From Diploptera punctata (Eukaryota; Arthropoda; Insecta; Blattodea; Blaberidae), in the NCBI GenBank assembly GCA_030220185.1, contig JASPKZ010003432.1:1612001-1676000 (forward strand): 64,000 nucleotides of DNA, in the 5' to 3' direction. Positions 59,835 through 64,000 of the stretch are shown piece by piece. Position numbers and translations under genes: made by a program. Below the pieces are notes generated by a model, which did no database searches, was not told the origin of the DNA, and saw nothing but the letters and a program-made list of their open reading frames with translations. Position 1 is the stretch's first letter. Every line of letters begins with the position of its first letter.

Positions 59835-60165
59835 TGTAGAAGAATATCACACAAAATCATTGCTTGCACCCTTAACCGAAGGTTTAAAAAAACTCCATGG
59901 CGTAAAAAGCCTAGAAGTCCTTGGCCTAACAATCGACTGCTGGCCTCACATCCACTTGTATTAATCACAGAGATAGATAATAAACCAACAAATATAGGAG
60001 TGGCATGTGACCAGCAACCATGCTTAGAAGGATACCGGTCCCATATTGGCTGAAATTCCATGAGAAAATTTCTTCCCCACGGGGAATCGAACCTGCGTAA
60101 GTCCCATAGCTCTGCACAAAGACATCATGCATCAAACCACTCAGTTACGACGCGGGACTTGTTCT
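59835..60165 (-). repeat. SINE family D
   Basis: The minus strand reads GTCCCGCGTCGTAACTGAGT (A-box region), GCAGAGCTATGGGACTTACG, GCAGGTTCGATTCCCCGTGG (B box), TGTGATTAATACAAGTGGAT and AGGCCAAGGACTTCTAGGC. It aligns with 1500-1990. Confidence 0.72.
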
Positions 60166-60537
60166 AAGGTCGATTTCAAAATTATATAAATCTTCAACTC
60201 CCCATACGCTCTTAAGTATTATTAGCTAAACCAATTAATCCTGATGAACATAACCTATATCGGCATTTATTAATATGTAAGATCCATACTATTCTCAACA
60301 ATGTAATATTAATAAACCACTAATTACAATTTATAAATAAGCTACGTTATTATAATATTATACTTATCATTATTTGATGATTTTAAAGAATAGCTATCGT
60401 GGAAATGACACAAACGATTACGAATGAATGTTTGATATGTATCGAATGGTATAAACTCGCTACACTCGCTTCGTATTGATTTTGAAATATAAAAAAAAAA
60501 AATAATATTAAAGGTAATTTGAAAAATCTTCGGTTAC

Positions 60538-60603
60538 CTTGATACTGTGCGACGTGGTAGAACGTGACACCAGCGGTAAAGTTGTGGTCGATATCGCGGA
60601 CAT
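60538..60603 (-). CDS. Candidate 66-bp in-frame cassette exon within the Hr51 intron
   Basis: On the minus strand a pyrimidine-rich stretch ends in GACGCCGCAG at 60604. It is followed by 66 bases and then AAG|GTAACC. Phase 1 in and phase 1 out match the flanking receptor exons exactly. Inclusion would insert 22 residues (starting DVRDIDHNFTAG, ending FYHVAQYQ) between MNKD and AVQNER. The segment is GC- and CpG-rich and most codons end in C or T, unlike the AT-rich surroundings. Caution: because of the RNY codon pattern the opposite strand is also open here, up to a TAG near 60637, and the peptide matches nothing I recognise. It may belong to another gene or be a chance ORF. Confidence 0.33.
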
Positions 60604-60639
60604 CTGCGGCGTCAACCGGCAAGACATGAGGACATAGAG

Positions 60640-61775
60640 AGGTATATCAGACACACAGATCAACCTCATCAACTCTTGGTTGATTTCTGTCTTTCATTTA
60701 TTACAATTAAATATCCAGCACAACAGAAAAAAAAAACACTTCATAAAGGGACAGCACCGAACGAACTGTATCAGAGGATAGCATTAGAGAGTACTAATCT
60801 CTAAGTCCCGAGTTTAAATTTCGAGATTGAACAATCTGACTGGATTTTTAATCGTATTTTAGCAAATTCGGAATTATTTTTATTAGTACGATTAATTTCG
60901 TTATTATTAATTAATTTACAATTATTAAAGAGAAACTAAATAACGAAGTCTGTTGTGAAGTAACTAACTACCTACCCCATCTTAGACATTTTCGTAAGTA
61001 CAAATATAAATACATAAACTTATATATTATCCATCTGGAGTTTCTACAGAACATCATATTCCATAATGAGCATAAAAAGTTAATTCGGATGGAAACATTA
61101 CTCATCGTGAAAAATAAACTGCCAGTAGTCTATTCTGTTTATGAGTGGATAATGGAGAAAGTTCGAATCCCGGAGCTAAACAAAATGGTTTTTTTATATT
61201 TTCCCACAGTTATCAAGGCAAATTCTTAATTGGATTTTTATTGACATAATTAATTTTAGCAATAGGCCTATCCATATTTTCACGATTGGCCTATTTGAAA
61301 ATAAACATAAACTCAGAAATAGTGATTAGGGCCTATAGTAACATCTCTGATTTTACGCTTTTTCTTCGATTTTTCATGTGGCCTCTTAGGTTATGTCTTT
61401 AAGATATGACTCTTTAGATGTAGTTCTAATGTGGTGACCATAATATTAGAGAAGAACGACCAAACTGCGCATTCGCATCTGACCATACCTTGACACACTT
61501 TATAAAAGCATTTAATCGTTCTTCATTAGCCGTCCAATTCGAGGCACTAGTTACGCACCTTAGGAATGACACCTTTCTGCGAGATAGCCTATATATCTGT
61601 GTGATGGGTGTAGGTTAACATGAATTTAGAAAGCGATATGAATTGCCTACATAAACACACTTTCATTGACTAACCACGATGAGGATTATGAATAGTTAGG
61701 AAAAATGGCATTATTATATAGGATTTATCAAGAAGGACTTTTCAATTTACCAATTATAGATTTTTTCTAACAAAT
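60640..61775. other. No firm feature; weak tRNA-like boxes
   Basis: GTCCCGAGTTTAAATTTCGAG near 60805 and AGTTCGAATCCCGGAGC near 61160 look like B boxes of old SINEs, but no bodies could be aligned. Confidence 0.3.
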
Positions 61776-61778
61776 TTC

Positions 61779-62524
61779 AGAAATGGTTCAGGTGTCATTT
61801 AAAATCAAAACACATCAAGTTTTGACACATGTAGTGCCACAGTACCAAGAGCGCTAGTGTAATTACGTCAAAATAGTGAATTCCACAGGTACGGAACGTT
61901 CTTCTGGTTTCAGAAAACACACTCTGCGACCACAGTGTAACGCAACTTTGGAACTCATTACCATAAAAATCATCCAACTATACCTACAATTTACTCCTGG
62001 CACAAGAATTTTGTTGACACTGGTTGTTCTGTGAGACATTTCCAGGTTGCCAGCCAACTGTTGTTGGTGTTGTTCAACGAATCAAACAGAACTTCTCCCG
62101 CAGTTCAAGTAATTCAACGAAATGATTTACTAAGCTCACTAGAGGTTCGTTCCGTTGACTTTCTTGAACTGCGGGAGAAGTTCTGCCTGAGTTGTTCAAC
62201 AGCAGTATCCACAAGTTCGCGGACGACCTGGAGATTTGTCATGTCGTTCAGAACAATTACTCTCAACAAAATTCTTGTGTCAAGAGTAAATTGTAGGCCT
62301 AGTTGGATATTCTTTGCGGAACTGAGTTCGTAAGTTAAGTTGCACTGAAGTCGGAGACTGCGTTTCTTGAAAGCAGAAGATACTGTAAGAACTTTCCACA
62401 TCTGTGAAAGTCGCCATTTTTACTGCAACTACTTTAGCGTTATGGTGTCTGAATGTAGTGCTATTTCGGCACTATGCCAGTCAAAACTTTATTTTGCTTT
62501 AAAATGACACCTTAACCATTTATG
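61779..62524. mobile_element. Inverted dimer of a DUF4817-type (IS630/mariner) transposon 5' end
   Basis: Two arms meet near 62121. The outer ends AAATGGTTCAGGTGTCATTT (61779 on) and its partner AAATGGTTAAGGTGTCATTT (read inward on the minus strand from 62525) match. The right arm read on the minus strand starts ATGGCG at 62417: MATFTDVESSYSIFCFQETQ, PTSVQLNLRTQFRKEYPTRP and NFSRSSRKSTERTSSELS. This is the DUF4817 helix-turn-helix region found ahead of insect DDE transposases. The left arm on the plus strand carries the same region in worse condition. No catalytic domain is present. Confidence 0.78.
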
Positions 62525-62525
62525 A

Positions 62526-63359
62526 AATATATTTCAATAATTTTCCATAAAGTATCTGATACACGGTGTAGTATTACCCGGGTTTGTAGCGTAGAATTTT
62601 ATCTAATTATTATTTGCAGGATCATAAAGAAGTGATTGCACATAAAACTCAGATCTATTAATAAAGATCAGGAGGAGTTTTCCTTAGCTCTTGTATTCGC
62701 TTTGCAAAGAGAATCTAAGCCTACTTGCTTTCAAAAGATTTAAGTCACATAATTATATGCAAAAAATATAAATAAAATTAGTTTCTAACATACATTCAAA
62801 AATTAAAAATTCATTGTTACTAAACGTAACTGCGAATCTTTGTATTACTAACATTAAAACACTGGTTATAAAATATATTTTCCCGGATTTTATTGTATGG
62901 ATTTGATTCAAATTTTTCAAAGAATATTGAACAAAATCCTATATGGAAGTTAAGGAACAGGATTTTCTCTTGAAACCGATGCAGGAGCTGAGGCGATTAA
63001 ATGTTTTAAGTAAAGTTTAAAAAAAAAATATTATTTCGCATATCTTGGTAGAATTAAAACTATATAGGCCTACCCATCAGTAATTTTCCACCAATTCTCT
63101 AAGTAAAGTACGGCGAATTTTGGGTCTTTTCTAAAAGTAACATTTTTAAATAGTTTATAAAATAGTAAATATTAACATCTTTCCCATTTTGTGCTGACCG
63201 CTTTACTAAAACGAACCATATCCGCGATCAGTAGGGTCTACCCTTTTTATTTGCTTACTCTAAATCTTTGAATGTTTTGAAATTGTTCCACAAATTAGTT
63301 TCTATGATATGTTCTAGAATTCACACAACATGTTTTTTTAAGGAAGTAAGTGAACTTAC
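62526..63359. other. Intron next to the zinc-finger exon, no repeat recognised
   Basis: AT-rich; starts with the donor GTAAGT at 63359 on the minus strand. Confidence 0.45.
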
Positions 63360-63463
63360 CGTCTTTATTCATGCCCATCTGAAGACATTTCTTGAGCCGA
63401 CACGCCTGGCACTGGTTTCTGTGCGCTTTGTCCACGATGCAACGGCCAGTTCCCGCCTGGCAT
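63360..63463 (-). CDS. Hr51: Hr51/NR2E3-type nuclear receptor, exon coding zinc finger 2 of the DNA-binding domain
   Basis: This 104-bp internal exon reads 34 whole codons, starting [18 protein letters not shown] and ending MGMNKD, with one split base at each end. It holds the four cysteines of the second zinc finger and the following helix ([11 protein letters not shown]). The [15 protein letters not shown] signature is typical of the PNR/FAX-1/Hr51 class; tailless and dissatisfaction carry KTHRNQCRACRLKKC-type sequences. The acceptor is TTTTTGCTTACAG and the donor is GACG|GTAAGT. The exon enters in mid-codon (the Arg of a YRC motif) and leaves in phase 1. The family comprises DNA-binding orphan receptors; in flies Hr51 (unfulfilled) acts in mushroom-body and clock neurons. 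The first zinc-finger exon must lie beyond 64000. Gene identity is inferred from remembered family motifs, not from a search. Confidence 0.88.
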
Positions 63464-64000
63464 CTGTAAGCAAAAACATACATATTGATCAGGTCTTAAA
63501 CTCCCATTACCTACTGGTATTTTATTTTATAATTAATTATATAGTTAATAGTAGTAGTTATGAAGACAACTAGTACAAAAACAGAGCTTCAGTAACAAGA
63601 CAGTCTAGTTAGCACACGACCAGTAATTTGACTTTGTAACGTGTGTAGGTACACTTTTTACACAAGTTTCACATTTTTATCTAAATTTATTTTAAAATGC
63701 AGAAAATAAAAATATAAGGTCCTCTTCACCATCGATTCTTAAGGTTTCACAAATTGTTATATTGTTTTAACACAATTTAACAACATTCCGTTTAATCGAT
63801 ATGTATTATCTTGAACAACATGTTACACTGTATCCTAAATTAACGCCCTCTTTCCCATGTGTTGAACGTTTAACACATAGTTATCGGTTCGAAAATATCT
63901 TCCATAAGCCATGTACCTGAAGCAGATTTTGCTTCATGGTATAATTACGCCTTCAATAATAAAAATGCGGTTACTATTTTTCATATAAAGAAACGGACAG
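63464..64000 (-). other. Upstream intron of the Hr51-like gene (partial)
   Basis: It ends with acceptor TTTTTGCTTACAG at 63464 on the minus strand. No first-zinc-finger coding sequence is visible up to the window edge. Confidence 0.7.

Noticed and set aside
63268..63573. Plus-strand 101-codon ORF over the zinc-finger exon
   Set aside because: It is the antisense shadow of the Hr51 exon, whose motifs and splice sites fix the minus strand.

Overview
The window looks like AT-rich, repeat-dominated insect DNA. The mix of repeats fits a large blattodean (cockroach-like) genome: decayed non-LTR retrotransposon tails, tRNA-derived SINEs, Tc1/mariner relics of the DUF4817/DDE type, long (AT)n and (ATT)n tracts, and a very frequent TAGGCCTA palindrome. 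A Periplaneta-type cockroach is my best guess, by inference only. I see no bacterial, viral or organellar segment and no intact single-exon gene.

The only host gene I can name is on the minus strand. An exon at 63463-63360 encodes the second zinc finger of a nuclear receptor, and an exon at 6433-6319 continues the same reading frame into the C-terminal extension of the DNA-binding domain. Both match the NR2E3/PNR class (Drosophila Hr51/unfulfilled, worm FAX-1). About 56.9 kb of intron separates them, so almost the whole window is one giant intron. The first zinc finger lies beyond 64000 and the ligand-binding domain beyond position 1. A 66-bp, GC-rich, phase-1/phase-1 segment at 60603-60538 on the same strand has good splice signals. 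It could be an in-frame cassette adding 22 residues just after the second zinc finger.

The intron is a stratified set of mobile elements. At 0-9 kb there are LINE 3' tails (one nested in another with a 9-bp target duplication), a decayed RT gene and SINE pieces. At 10-21 kb there are MITE-like inverted repeats, a Tc1 relic, several SINEs, a hAT-like relic and a DDE transposase relic. At 21-30 kb there are SINEs, a Penelope-like inverted repeat with a hammerhead-like core, a 2.9-kb RTE-like LINE and a foldback-containing DNA transposon. At 30-34 kb a BEL/Pao LTR element, complete with LTRs and a 5-bp target duplication, sits inside an older RNase-H-bearing LINE and carries an inverted piece of its own integrase. 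At 34-54 kb there are a 0.75-kb repeat pair, long microsatellites and many SINE and LINE tails. At 54.7-57.8 kb an almost full-length RTE-like LINE is inserted in an (AT)n tract. At 60-64 kb there are the candidate cassette exon, an inverted dimer of a DUF4817 transposon end, and the zinc-finger exon.

SINE family names (A to H) and repeat names (LINE-B, R1, R2) are labels used only within this annotation. Boundaries of old repeats are approximate, judged by eye from alignments between copies in the window.
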